The notes under the pieces were generated by a model. The model did not search any database, was not told the origin of the DNA, and was given only the letters and a program-made list of their open reading frames with translations. A DNA stretch of 64,000 nt from the NCBI GenBank assembly GCA_964561785.1, contig CAZLRF010000006.1, positions 51,359 to 115,358 on the forward strand, in the 5' to 3' direction. How positions within the stretch are numbered: position 1 is the stretch's first letter; each line of letters starts with the position of its first letter. Shown here piece after piece: positions 19,326 through 27,914 of the stretch. This stretch comes from DATBSL01 sp964561785. Lineage in GTDB: Bacteria > Acidobacteriota > Vicinamibacteria > Fen-336. A program made the translations under genes and the position numbers.

Positions 19326-19736
19326 TCAGCTCGCCGCGGGCTCGTCCTCGATGGCCCGGACGACGTCCTGGGTCGACGCGCCGGGCAGGAAGACGCCGGC
19401 GACGCCCATCTGCTTGAGCTCCGCCACGTCCTGGGTCGGGATGATCCCGCCGACGAACACCCGCACGGACGTCATGTCTCGCTCCCGCAGCAGCTCGAGG
19501 ACGCGTCGGCAGATCGGGAGGTGCGCGCCGGACAGGATGCTGAGGCCGATCACGTCGGCGTCCTCCTGCGCGGCGGCGGCCACGATCTGCTCCGGGCTCT
19601 GGCGCAGGCCGGTGTAGATGACCTCCATTCCCGCATCGCGCAGGGCGCGCGCGATCACCTTGGCCCCCCGGTCGTGGCCGTCGAGCCCCGGCTTGGCGAT
19701 CACGACCCGGGCGCGGCGGGCGGCGGTCTCGGTCAT
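19326..19736 (-). CDS. Methylmalonyl-CoA mutase, B12-binding small subunit
   Basis: 136 residues, a stand-alone cobalamin-binding domain. The base-off B12 motif D-x-H-x-x-G is GLDGHDRG with the axial histidine at residue 21. The later SILSGAH and GGIIPTQD segments are also typical. It pairs with the separate catalytic subunit encoded immediately upstream. The mutase interconverts methylmalonyl-CoA and succinyl-CoA in propionate metabolism. A TATGAT box lies six bases before the ATG, so it may be transcribed alone as well as with the large subunit. Confidence 0.95.
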   Translation of the reverse strand: MTETAARRARVVIAKPGLDGHDRGAKVIARALRDAGMEVIYTGLRQSPEQIVAAAAQEDADVIGLSILSGAHLPICRRVLELLRERDMTSVRVFVGGIIPTQDVAELKQMGVAGVFLPGASTQDVVRAIEDEPAAS

Positions 19737-19742
19737 GGCCGA

Positions 19743-19748
19743 ATCATA
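19743..19748 (-). promoter_or_regulatory. Candidate -10 box of the mutase small subunit (leaderless type)
   Basis: TATGAT on the minus strand, then six bases, then the ATG at 19736. No Shine-Dalgarno sequence fits in between. It lies in the 19-base spacer after the large-subunit stop. Confidence 0.5.
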
Positions 19749-19755
19749 CCCCGGC

Positions 19756-21372
19756 TCAGAAGACCGGCTGCTCCTCGTACTCCCCGAACACCTCGCGCAG
19801 CGCGTCGCACATCTCCCCCACCGTGGCCCGGGCCCGCGAGGCCTCGAGGATCGGGGGCATCAGGTTGTCGGTCCCCTTCGCCGCCTCTCGCAGGTCCGCG
19901 AGGGTCCGCTCCACGCGAGAGCGGTCGCGCGCGGCGCGCAGCGCCCGCACCCGGGCGACCTGCTCCTCCGCCACCCTCTCGTCGATGTAGAGGATCGGGT
20001 GCTCCTTCTCCTCCATCACGTAGTCGTTGACGCCCACGATCACCTTCTCCTTGCGCTCCACCGCCTGCTGGAAGCGGAACGCCGCCTCCTGGATCTCGCG
20101 CTGCGGGAAGCCCCGCTCCACCGCGGCCACCATGCCCCCCATCGCGTCGATCTTCCGGAAGTACTCGAGGGCCTCCGCCTCGATGTCGTTCGTCAGCCTC
20201 TCCACGAACCACGATCCTCCCAGCGGGTCGGCCACGTTCGCCACCCCCGACTCGTGGGCGATCACCTGCTGGGTGCGCAGCGCGATCGTCACCGACTCCT
20301 CGGTCGGAAGGGCGAGCGCCTCGTCGAGCGAGTTCGTGTGCAGCGATTGCGTGCCGCCGAGCACCCCCGCCAGCGCCTGCAGGGCCGTGCGCACCACGTT
20401 GTTGTACGGCTGCTGCGCGGTCAGGCTGACCCCGGCGGTCTGGGTGTGGAAGCGCAGCATCCAGGAGCGCGGGTTCTTCGCCGAGAACCGCTCGCGCATC
20501 GTGCGCGCCCAGATCCGGCGCGCCGCCCGGAACTTGGCGATCTCCTCGAAGAAGTCGGAGTGCGAGTTGAAGAAGAACGACAGGCGCGGGGCGAAGGAGT
20601 CGACGTCCATCCCGGCGTCCACGCACCACTGCACGTACTCGATCCCGTCGCGCAGGGTGAAGGCGAGCTCCTGCGCCGCGGTCGCCCCCGCCTCGCGGAT
20701 GTGGTACCCGGAGATCGAGATCGTGTTCCACCTCGGCATCCGCTCCGTGCACCAGCGGATCATGTCGACCACGATCCGCATGCTCGGACGCGGCGGGTAG
20801 ATGTACTCCTTCTGTGCGATGAACTCCTTCAGGATGTCCGCCTGCAGGGTCCCCGCGAGCGCCTCCGGTCCCACGCCCTGCTTCTCCCCCACGAGCACGT
20901 AGAACGCGAGCAGCATCGCCGCCGGGGAGTTGATCGTCATCGAGGTCGTCACGCGGTCGAGCGGGATCCCCTCGAACAGCGTCTCCATGTCCTCGAGCGA
21001 CGAGACGGCGACGCCGCACTTGCCCACCTCCCCGAGCGAGAGCGGGTGGTCGGGGTCGCGCCCCATGAGGGTGGGCAGGTCGAACGCGACGGACAGCCCG
21101 CTGCTCCCGTGCTCGAGCAGGTACTTGAAGCGGGCGTTGGTCTGGGTTGCGGTCCCGTAGCCGGCGAACTGCCGCATCGTCCACAGCTTCCCGCGGTACA
21201 TCGTCTCGTGGATGCCGCGGGTGAAGGGGTAGCGGCCGGGGTCGCCGAGGTCGCGCGCGTAGTCGAGCCCTTCGACGTCCTCCGGGCGGTACACGGGGCG
21301 GACCACGCGCCCCGAGATCGTCGAGAAGCGCGTGTCGGACGCGGGCTCCCTCTCCTCCAGGACCTTCTTCAT
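19756..21372 (-). CDS. Methylmalonyl-CoA mutase, catalytic large subunit
   Basis: 538 residues. This is the substrate-binding TIM barrel alone, without the C-terminal B12 domain found in single-chain mutases. Expected motifs are present: RQFAGYGTATQTNARFKYLL, GLSVAFDLPT, TTSMTINSPA and ISISGYHIREAGA. The active-site Tyr and His lie in the GYGTATQT and GYHIREAG regions, which favours methylmalonyl-CoA rather than isobutyryl-CoA mutase. The ATG at 21372 is preceded by GAGG; a GTG two codons earlier is possible. It precedes the B12-binding subunit by 19 bases, giving a split, archaeal-style arrangement. Confidence 0.95.
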   Translation of the reverse strand: MKKVLEEREPASDTRFSTISGRVVRPVYRPEDVEGLDYARDLGDPGRYPFTRGIHETMYRGKLWTMRQFAGYGTATQTNARFKYLLEHGSSGLSVAFDLPTLMGRDPDHPLSLGEVGKCGVAVSSLEDMETLFEGIPLDRVTTSMTINSPAAMLLAFYVLVGEKQGVGPEALAGTLQADILKEFIAQKEYIYPPRPSMRIVVDMIRWCTERMPRWNTISISGYHIREAGATAAQELAFTLRDGIEYVQWCVDAGMDVDSFAPRLSFFFNSHSDFFEEIAKFRAARRIWARTMRERFSAKNPRSWMLRFHTQTAGVSLTAQQPYNNVVRTALQALAGVLGGTQSLHTNSLDEALALPTEESVTIALRTQQVIAHESGVANVADPLGGSWFVERLTNDIEAEALEYFRKIDAMGGMVAAVERGFPQREIQEAAFRFQQAVERKEKVIVGVNDYVMEEKEHPILYIDERVAEEQVARVRALRAARDRSRVERTLADLREAAKGTDNLMPPILEASRARATVGEMCDALREVFGEYEEQPVF

Positions 21373-21406
21373 GGGCACCTCGACCGGGAAGCGGCTGGCG
21401 ACGATT

Positions 21407-22132
21407 CTAGCCCGAGGCCGCCCCGGCCGAACCCGCCTCCCGCACCCGCAGGACGCGGGCCGGCACCCCCGCGGCCACGGCGCCGTCCGGCAGGTCGGAG
21501 GTCACCACCGCGTTCGCGCCCACGACGACGTGGCTCCCGATCCGCACGCCGTCGAGGACCTTCGCCCCCGTGCCCAGCCACACGTCGTCGCCGAGGACGA
21601 TTCCCCGCGACGTGCGCGGCTGCTCGATCACCGCCACCTGCGCGTCGGTGAAGTCGTGCCCCCCGCCCACGAGGTAGGACTGCGCGGCGAACAGGCCGTG
21701 GCGCCCGATCCTCACGCTCGATGCCGAGAACACCTCGCAGTGGAAGCCGAAGTTGCCGTGGTCGCCGATCTCGATGTCGCCGTCCTTGCAGGAGAGGATC
21801 GTGCCCCGGCCGAGGAACACCGAGCGGCCGACGTCGATGCCGCGGTTCGACGAGCCCTTGGCGTCGAGCACCACGAGATCGTCGACGGTGACGCCGTCGC
21901 CGAGGCGGATCTTGTGGGGATGGCGAAGGACGACGCCCTGCCCGAAGACGACGCCTCGCCCGACCGATCCGAGCAGGAGCGGGTAGAGCAGCCGGCGCAG
22001 GACCAGGCCGAGCGCGCCGGGCACCCACGAGCTCGTGAGCACGACCAGCTCGTAGAGCACGAGCCGCCCGAGGCCCCGCCGTCCGACCACCAGGTCCTGG
22101 TAGCGGCGCAGGGCGGACGAGCCGTCTCCCAT
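21407..22132 (-). CDS. Left-handed beta-helix (hexapeptide) acyltransferase
   Basis: About 241 residues. The N-terminal 60 are helical with a hydrophobic segment (LGRLVLYELVVLTSSWVPGA). Then come repeated hexapeptide turns such as VFGQGVVLRHP, IGDHGNFGFHC and VLGDDVWLGTGAKVL, ending VVGANAVVTSDLPDGAVAAG, typical of O-acetyltransferases. It probably acetylates a sugar of an envelope polysaccharide; the substrate is unknown. I chose the ATG at 22132, which has AGGAGG close by and leaves room for divergent promoters. A GTG at 22183 and an ATG at 22234 are alternatives. It lies 34 bases upstream of the mutase large subunit. Confidence 0.85.
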   Translation of the reverse strand: MGDGSSALRRYQDLVVGRRGLGRLVLYELVVLTSSWVPGALGLVLRRLLYPLLLGSVGRGVVFGQGVVLRHPHKIRLGDGVTVDDLVVLDAKGSSNRGIDVGRSVFLGRGTILSCKDGDIEIGDHGNFGFHCEVFSASSVRIGRHGLFAAQSYLVGGGHDFTDAQVAVIEQPRTSRGIVLGDDVWLGTGAKVLDGVRIGSHVVVGANAVVTSDLPDGAVAAGVPARVLRVREAGSAGAASG

Positions 22133-22247
22133 CGCCTCCTGGATGCCGACCTGCCGCCGCGTCCCCGGCCCGCCCCCGCTCACGCTTGGCCTTTGCCTCG
22201 CCCCTTTGCCCGTCCGCGGAACGTACTGTAGCATGGCGCCTTAGCTC

Positions 22248-23210
22248 ATGAAGCGCAGCGCGATCGCAGGCGTCAAGATCGCCGTCTCGCTGGCCCTCCT
22301 CGCCTACCTGCTCTCCACCACGGATCGATCCGCGCTCGAGGAGCGGGTCCGCTCGGCGGACCTCGTCGACATGCTCGCGGCGATCGCCTGCTTCGTCCTC
22401 ATGCTCGCCCTGGCCACGTGGCGCTGGCAGCTGCTGCTGGGCGCCCTCGGCGCTCCGGCGCCCCTTCGCCGCCTCACTGCCTCGTACCTGGTCGCCACGT
22501 TCTTCAACAACTTCCTCCCCAGCAACATCGGCGGCGACATCGTGCGGGTGCGTGACAGCTCCCGGCTCACCGGCTCCGTCGCGACCTCGCTCGCGGTCGT
22601 CGGCATCGACCGGATCCTCGGCTTCGGCGCGCTCTTCCTCCTGGCCGCGGTCGCCTTCGTCCTCGCCCCCCCGACCGTCCGCGGCCTCGCGGGCGCCCGC
22701 GCGGTGCTCGTGGGCCTCGCCCTCCTGTTCGGCTTCCTCGCCTACGTCTTCTTCCGCCCGGGCATCGCCCGCTGGATCATGGCGAAGTCGCGGCTGAGCT
22801 CGCTCCCGTGGGCGCAGGCTCAGTTCGAGACCGTCCAGAGCGCCGTCCACGTCTTCCGGGCCCGGGTCGGCACGATCTGGGTGGCCGGGGCGGCGAGCAT
22901 CCTCATCCAGGCCCTCGTCGTCCTCTACTACCTGGCCGTGGCCCGGGCCCTCGAGGTCCCCCTCTCCGCGCGAGCCGCCTTCCTCATGGTGCCGCTGTGC
23001 ACGCTCCTCCAGGCGGTGCCCGTCTCGTTCAACGGCTGGGGGCTGCGCGAGGGCCTGTTCAGCCTGTACTTCTCCCAGCTCGGGCTGCCGCGGGAGAGCG
23101 CCCTCGCCTTCTCCCTCGTCGGCGCCGGGCTGATGGTGCTCCTGTCGCTCTCGGGCGCCCTCGTGTGGATGGTCCGCCCGAGCGGCCGCGGCGCGGCGAG
23201 CGCGGCATAG
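22248..23210 (+). CDS. Flippase-like / lysylphosphatidylglycerol synthase TM-region protein
   Basis: 320 residues, eight or so membrane helices, matching the UPF0104/LPG_synthase_TM family (AglD-like). The signature NNFLPSNIGGDIVR follows the second helix, and VGIDRILG and VSFNGWGLREGL appear later. Members include the membrane part of MprF and integral proteins implicated in lipid or lipid-linked glycan movement. No catalytic domain is fused here. It begins a plus-strand run with a glycosyltransferase seven bases downstream, which supports a polysaccharide or glycolipid role. Confidence 0.85.
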   Translation: MKRSAIAGVKIAVSLALLAYLLSTTDRSALEERVRSADLVDMLAAIACFVLMLALATWRWQLLLGALGAPAPLRRLTASYLVATFFNNFLPSNIGGDIVRVRDSSRLTGSVATSLAVVGIDRILGFGALFLLAAVAFVLAPPTVRGLAGARAVLVGLALLFGFLAYVFFRPGIARWIMAKSRLSSLPWAQAQFETVQSAVHVFRARVGTIWVAGAASILIQALVVLYYLAVARALEVPLSARAAFLMVPLCTLLQAVPVSFNGWGLREGLFSLYFSQLGLPRESALAFSLVGAGLMVLLSLSGALVWMVRPSGRGAASAA

Positions 23211-23217
23211 GCCCGCG

Positions 23218-24348
23218 ATGCCGGTCGGAGTCCTCCACGTCTGCGACAAGTTCGGCGTTCGCGGCTCGAGCATCCACGGGGTCTCGCGGCTGTTCTCCTG
23301 GTGGTTCCCCCGCTACGACCCCGCGCGGTTCGACGTGACCCTCTGCGGCCTCAAGCACCCCGAGCCCGCCACCGAGTGGCTCGGCGCGCAGGGCGTCCCG
23401 GTCACGAGCCTCGGCCGCTCGCGGTTCGACCCCCGCATCCTCGGGGACCTCGTCGCCCTCGCCCGGCGCACCCGGGCGCGCATCCTGCACGTGCACGGGT
23501 ACGCCGCCGCCGACTTCGGCCGCCTCGCCGCCCGGGCGGCGGGGGCGAAGCTCGTGCTGCACGAGCACTTCGCCGACCCGCGCATGCCCGCCTACCAGGG
23601 CGTGGCCGACCGCCTGCTGCGCGGGCTCACCGACGCCGCGATCGCGGTGAGCCACTCGACGCGCGAGTTCCTCGTGAACGAGCGCAGCGTCCCCGCGGAG
23701 CGCGTGCGCGTCATCTGGAACGGCGCGCCGCTCGAGGAGTTCGCCCCGGTGCCCCGCGAGCGGGCCCTCGCCGTCCGGCGCGGGCTGTCGCTGCCCGACG
23801 ACGCGCTCGTCGTCGGGACGGTCGGCCGGCTCAGCGCGCAGAAGGGCCACCGCTTCCTGCTCGATGCGGCCGCCGCCCTGCTGCCCCGGCGCCCGCAGGC
23901 CCGCCTGCTGATCGCCGGGGACGGCGACCTCCTCGAGGACCTGCGGGGGCAGGCGGCCCGTCTCGGAATCTCGGATCGGGTCGTCTTCGCCGGGCACCGG
24001 ACCGACGTGGCCGACGTCCTCGGCGCGATCGACGTGTTCTGCATCTCTTCGCTCTACGAGGGCACGCCCCTCGCGCTCTTCGAGGCGATGGCCGCGGGCA
24101 GGCCCGTCGTCTCGACGTCCGTCGACGGCTGCCGCGAGGTGCTCGAGGACGGCGTGAGCGGCCTGCTCGTCCCGCCGGGCGACGCGGCCGCCCTGGCCGC
24201 GGCCCTCGACCGCGCCGTCGCCGACCCGGACCTGCGCGCGGCGCTCGGCCGTTGCGCGCTCGAGGCCTCCCGCCGCTACGACGTGCGCGCGTGCGTCGAC
24301 GCCATGCAGGCCCTCTACGACGAGCTCCTGGCCGGCGGGGGGGCCTGA
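23218..24348 (+). CDS. Glycosyltransferase family 4 protein
   Basis: 376 residues with a GT-B fold. The N-terminal acceptor domain has ILHVHGYAAADFG. The C-terminal donor domain has VGTVGRLSAQKGHRFLLDA, the HRTDVADVLGAIDVF segment, and the E-x7-E-like motif SLYEGTPLALFEAMAAGRP. It transfers a sugar from a nucleotide donor to a lipid-linked or polysaccharide acceptor; the specificity is unknown. Its TGA is immediately followed by the GTG of the deacetylase gene, so the two are co-translated. Confidence 0.93.
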   Translation: MPVGVLHVCDKFGVRGSSIHGVSRLFSWWFPRYDPARFDVTLCGLKHPEPATEWLGAQGVPVTSLGRSRFDPRILGDLVALARRTRARILHVHGYAAADFGRLAARAAGAKLVLHEHFADPRMPAYQGVADRLLRGLTDAAIAVSHSTREFLVNERSVPAERVRVIWNGAPLEEFAPVPRERALAVRRGLSLPDDALVVGTVGRLSAQKGHRFLLDAAAALLPRRPQARLLIAGDGDLLEDLRGQAARLGISDRVVFAGHRTDVADVLGAIDVFCISSLYEGTPLALFEAMAAGRPVVSTSVDGCREVLEDGVSGLLVPPGDAAALAAALDRAVADPDLRAALGRCALEASRRYDVRACVDAMQALYDELLAGGGA

Positions 24349-25461
24349 GTGGCTCGTTCTGCGCTCGCTCGCAACGCACGCGAGGCGTGGGAGGTCCCGC
24401 GGGATCTCCTCCTGCGTCGCTACCCCCCGTTCGTGACCGGCGGGGAGCTGCCGCGGGGAGACGTCCCGGTGTTCGTCTTCCACGAGGCCGAGCGCGAGTC
24501 GTTCCCGGCCAGGATCGCCCACCTCGCCCGCAACGGCTACGCGACCCTCTCGGCCGACGAGCACCTCGCCGTCCTGCGCGGCGAGCGCGAGCCCCCCGAG
24601 CGGGCGGTGGTGCTCACCTTCGACGACGGTCGGGCCTCGGTCGGCACGGTCGCCGCGCCCCTCCTCGCCCGCCATGGGATGAAGGCGGTCGTCTTCCTCG
24701 TCCCGGGGCGCATCCCCGACCGCCCCGGCGGCGCCCTCCTCTCCTGGGAGGAGGTGGCGTCGCTCGCCGCGACGGGGCTCTTCGACTTCCAGAGTCACAC
24801 CCACACCCACGCGCGCGTCCACACCGCTCCCCACCTCGTCGGGTTCGTCACCCCCCGCTCGCGCCTCGGCTACGAGGCCTTCGACCAGCCCCTGCTCCGC
24901 GAGGCGGACCGCGACCTCCTCGGCGAGGAGGCCCCGCTCGGGGCCCCGCTCCTGCGCTCGGCGCCCCGCCTCTCCGAATCGCCCCGCTTCTTCGAGGACC
25001 CCGCCGTGCGCGAGCGGTGCGTGGCCGAGGTCGCCGCCGCGGGCGGCGAGGGCTTCTTCCGGCTCGCCGACTGGGAGGTCCGCCTGCGCCGGGCGATGCG
25101 GGGCACGCGGGTGACCGGACGCACCGAGACGCCCGAGGAGCGCGTCGAGGCGATCCGGAAGGAGCTCGAGCAGTCGCGCCGCGCGATCGAGGAGCGGACC
25201 GGCCGCCCGGTGCGGCACGTCTGCTACCCCTGGCACGCGGAGGGCCCCACCGCACGCCACCTCGCCCGCGAGGTGGGCTACGAGGCGGCCTGGTGCGGGA
25301 AGGTGCCCGGCACGCCGATCTCGCGGCGCGGGTCCGACCCTCGCGCGATCGCCCGCATCGGCGAGGACTGGGTGGAGCTTCTCCCCGGGGAGGGGCGCCA
25401 GACGCTCGCCGAGGTTCTCCGGCGCAAGTGGGCCCGCCGCTTCGGGGGCGGCCTGCGGTAA
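24349..25461 (+). CDS. Polysaccharide deacetylase family protein (NodB-like)
   Basis: 370 residues from a GTG directly abutting the glycosyltransferase stop. The NodB-type motif 1 is VVLTFDDGRASV (about 85-96), and the metal-binding H-x3-H motif is in FQSHTHTHARVH (about 148-159). Between it and a later HVCYPWHAEG segment lies an unusual long insertion (about 165-265), rich in Arg and Glu. There is no signal peptide, so it may act in the cytoplasm on a sugar intermediate, as LmbE/NodB-like enzymes in exopolysaccharide clusters do. The substrate is inferred only from the neighbouring glycan genes. Confidence 0.85.
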   Translation: MARSALARNAREAWEVPRDLLLRRYPPFVTGGELPRGDVPVFVFHEAERESFPARIAHLARNGYATLSADEHLAVLRGEREPPERAVVLTFDDGRASVGTVAAPLLARHGMKAVVFLVPGRIPDRPGGALLSWEEVASLAATGLFDFQSHTHTHARVHTAPHLVGFVTPRSRLGYEAFDQPLLREADRDLLGEEAPLGAPLLRSAPRLSESPRFFEDPAVRERCVAEVAAAGGEGFFRLADWEVRLRRAMRGTRVTGRTETPEERVEAIRKELEQSRRAIEERTGRPVRHVCYPWHAEGPTARHLAREVGYEAAWCGKVPGTPISRRGSDPRAIARIGEDWVELLPGEGRQTLAEVLRRKWARRFGGGLR

Positions 25462-25464
25462 CAT
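25459..25464 (+). promoter_or_regulatory. Candidate -10 box of the LON-domain gene
   Basis: TAACAT overlaps the end of the deacetylase gene and ends eight bases before the GTG at 25473. It matches TANNNT but has no recognisable -35. Confidence 0.3.
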
Positions 25465-25472
25465 TGCGCCCC

Positions 25473-26066
25473 GTGGACGCCGCCGGGCGCCGGCTGCTGC
25501 CGGTCCTTCCCCTGAGCGAGATGTGCCTCTTTCCCGGGGCCTCGCTCGCGTTCGTGCTCGACCGGCCGGCCTCGGTCTCCGCCGCGCGACTGGGCGAGAG
25601 AACCGGCGGACACGTCCTCGCCCTCACCACCCGCGAGCCCGCGTCGGGGCCTCGGGACCTGCAGGTCGTCGGGACCGTCGCCTGCGTCCGCGAGACCGAG
25701 GCGCTCTCCCCGCTCGAGCTGCGCATCGAGCTCGACGGCCTCTCCCGCGCCCGGGCGGAGCTGCTCGTCGGGGTCGACCTCCTGGTCGCCGAGGCCTCCC
25801 CGATCGAGGAGGGGGACGAGGGGGACGAGTGGGGGGCGGCGGTCGAGGCGCTGGCACGCTACCTCCACGGCCACCCCGACCTGCGCGCATTCCTCGAAGG
25901 GCAACGCCGCTCCTCCGAGCCCATGGCCTGGGTCAACCTCGCCTGCCAGCACCTCCCCATCACGACGACGGCCCGCCAGAAGCTCCTCGAGGGCGACGCC
26001 CGCGAGCGGTGCCGGAGGATCAGCCGGGGCCTCGACGCGCTGCTGCGCAAGGAGCACGGGAGCTAG
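25473..26066 (+). CDS. Lon protease N-terminal (LON substrate-binding) domain protein
   Basis: 197 residues. The N-terminal segment LLPVLPLSEMCLFPGASLAF is the classic start of the LON-SB domain, continuing with strand-rich sequence to about residue 110. A helical C-terminal part follows. There is no AAA or protease domain, so it is a stand-alone LON domain of the type next to lon-like or chaperone genes. The function of such proteins is unclear. I chose the GTG at 25473; a TTG three codons upstream is possible. It converges with the minus-strand membrane protein gene 22 bases away. Confidence 0.85.
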   Translation: MDAAGRRLLPVLPLSEMCLFPGASLAFVLDRPASVSAARLGERTGGHVLALTTREPASGPRDLQVVGTVACVRETEALSPLELRIELDGLSRARAELLVGVDLLVAEASPIEEGDEGDEWGAAVEALARYLHGHPDLRAFLEGQRRSSEPMAWVNLACQHLPITTTARQKLLEGDARERCRRISRGLDALLRKEHGS

Positions 26067-26087
26067 CCGAGCGGGGCCGCCGGAGGC

Positions 26088-27914
26088 TCACTCCTCGAGC
26101 TCCACCGACACGAAGGACCCGAGCCGCCGCCCGTCCCTCTCGATGCTCGCGCCGTAGCGGGAGCCGAGGCGCAGCCGGTGGAGCCGGGTGCCGTAGTAGC
26201 CGACGTCGGGAGCCGGCGCGTCGAACACGATCTCGCCCGACTTGAGCGGCGCGAGGACGAGCCGCTGGCGCGCCCCGCCCATCCTCGCGGTCACGATGTC
26301 CCCTGCCGGGCCCGCGGTCACCGAGAGGCGGACCCGGCGCACGGGCGCCAGGGCCTGCAGGACGAGCTCGGCGTCCTCGCCCCCGCGCAGCCAGAACCCC
26401 TCTCTCTCGAACGAGGACTCCTGGCCCCACGTCCCGTCGTCGAGGAACCAGAGGAAGTAGGAGGGCGGGGCCCCCGCCGGCCGGCGCGCCGGGTCGCCCC
26501 CCGGGGCGTTGAACGGCCGCCGCTTTCTCCAGACGTCGGTGAAGGGCGAGAGGTCACCGAGCATCGTCAGCTCGGCCGGGAACGCGCGGAACCCGCCGCC
26601 GACCGCGTGGTCCCCGGGCCGCAGCGAGTGCCGGACCGGCGAGGCGAGCACGGGCAGGAGGAGGGCGAGCGTGGCGAGCGCGGCCCCGGACGCCACGAGC
26701 GGTCCGCGTCCCCTGGGCAAAAGGAGCAGCCCCAGCGGCACGAGGTTGACGAAGTAGCGGTTGCCGATCGTGCCCGCGCCGCCGTACCAGTTGTCGGGAA
26801 TGAGGAGGACGTACCCCAGCCAGGACGCGACCAGGGCCAGGAGCGCCAGCCACCCGTGTCTCTCGCGGGGCCCCGCCACGAGGAACAGGACGAGCGCGAG
26901 GACGACACCCGGGAAGTAGGCGAGGGCGCCCCCGAACCGGCCGACCCAGAAGTAGCCGAGGTTGAGGAGAAACGACCGGCGCAGCTCGTCCGCCGTGCGG
27001 GGCGGCGCGACGCGGTCCGTCTGCCGGTGGTCGTCCCGCCCCGCCACCAGCGGCCCGATGTGGTCCGTGGTCATCCACACGCCCGCCGAGTCGAAGCTCA
27101 CCCCGGGGTCGAAGGGGTAGCGGTCGTAGAACGTCTTGCGCTCTCCTCCCTGGTAGTTCCACTCGCCCGTCGCGAGGAACGTGAGCGAGAAGCCGGCGGC
27201 CACCGCCGCCGCCACGACCGCCGCGCGACGCGCCGACTCGCCGAGCCGCCGCGTCCACCCGCGCACGTCCCCCCCGACGAGAGGGTCGAGGAGGAGCGGC
27301 AGGGCGAGCGCGAGGTTGGTCGGCTTCGAGTAGGCGGCGAGGCCGAGCAGGAGGGCCGAGACCAGCGGCCGCTCCCGCCTCCAGGCGACGAGCCCCAGGG
27401 TGACCACCCCCAGGTTGAAGACCTCCGGCGTCTCCCACAGCAGGTACACGGGCACGACGCCGGCAACGAAGACGGCGAGCGCCCCCGCGGCCGCCGCCCC
27501 GGCCCCGCAGGAGCGCCGGAGCTCCGAGTAGCCGGCCCACAGGGCCGCGCCGAACAGGAGCGCGTTGAGCACGAGCAGGCCTCGGTCGGCCCCGAGGACA
27601 CGGACGAGCGGCGCCGCGGCGGCGGGGTATGCGAGGGCCTTCGCGTAAACGAGGCGGGGGCCGTTCTCGCCGGGCACGCGCTTGAGAAACACGCCCTGCG
27701 GCCCCCCGGGGTAGGACGAGCGCACGCGCGCCAGGTCCTCGGGGCCGAACTCGAGGTCGCCGTCGAAGGCGAGGCTCGCCGCCATCGCGTGGTACGTCGC
27801 CCCGTCGCTCCAGAAGCGTCCATCCGAGGCGCGCGGGAGGTCGATCGACACCGCGAGCAGCAGCGCGAGGCCGGCCGCCACGCCGAGGACGACCCGCGCG
27901 AGGCGCTCGCTCAC
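26088..27914 (-). CDS. Polytopic membrane protein, GT-C-like (paralogue B)
   Basis: 608 residues from a GTG overlapping the stop of its upstream paralogue as GTGA. About ten membrane helices occupy residues 5-430. A soluble beta-rich domain of about 170 residues ends the protein. The first extracytoplasmic loop carries GRFWSDGATYHAMAASLAFD, reminiscent of the acidic D-x-x-Y motif of GT-C transferases. Conserved between the paralogues are GEWNYQGGERKTFY, YFWVGRFGG and IPDNWYGGAGTIGNRYF. It probably transfers a sugar from a polyprenyl-phosphate donor outside the membrane; donor and acceptor are unknown. Confidence 0.8.
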   Translation of the reverse strand: MSERLARVVLGVAAGLALLLAVSIDLPRASDGRFWSDGATYHAMAASLAFDGDLEFGPEDLARVRSSYPGGPQGVFLKRVPGENGPRLVYAKALAYPAAAAPLVRVLGADRGLLVLNALLFGAALWAGYSELRRSCGAGAAAAGALAVFVAGVVPVYLLWETPEVFNLGVVTLGLVAWRRERPLVSALLLGLAAYSKPTNLALALPLLLDPLVGGDVRGWTRRLGESARRAAVVAAAVAAGFSLTFLATGEWNYQGGERKTFYDRYPFDPGVSFDSAGVWMTTDHIGPLVAGRDDHRQTDRVAPPRTADELRRSFLLNLGYFWVGRFGGALAYFPGVVLALVLFLVAGPRERHGWLALLALVASWLGYVLLIPDNWYGGAGTIGNRYFVNLVPLGLLLLPRGRGPLVASGAALATLALLLPVLASPVRHSLRPGDHAVGGGFRAFPAELTMLGDLSPFTDVWRKRRPFNAPGGDPARRPAGAPPSYFLWFLDDGTWGQESSFEREGFWLRGGEDAELVLQALAPVRRVRLSVTAGPAGDIVTARMGGARQRLVLAPLKSGEIVFDAPAPDVGYYGTRLHRLRLGSRYGASIERDGRRLGSFVSVELEE

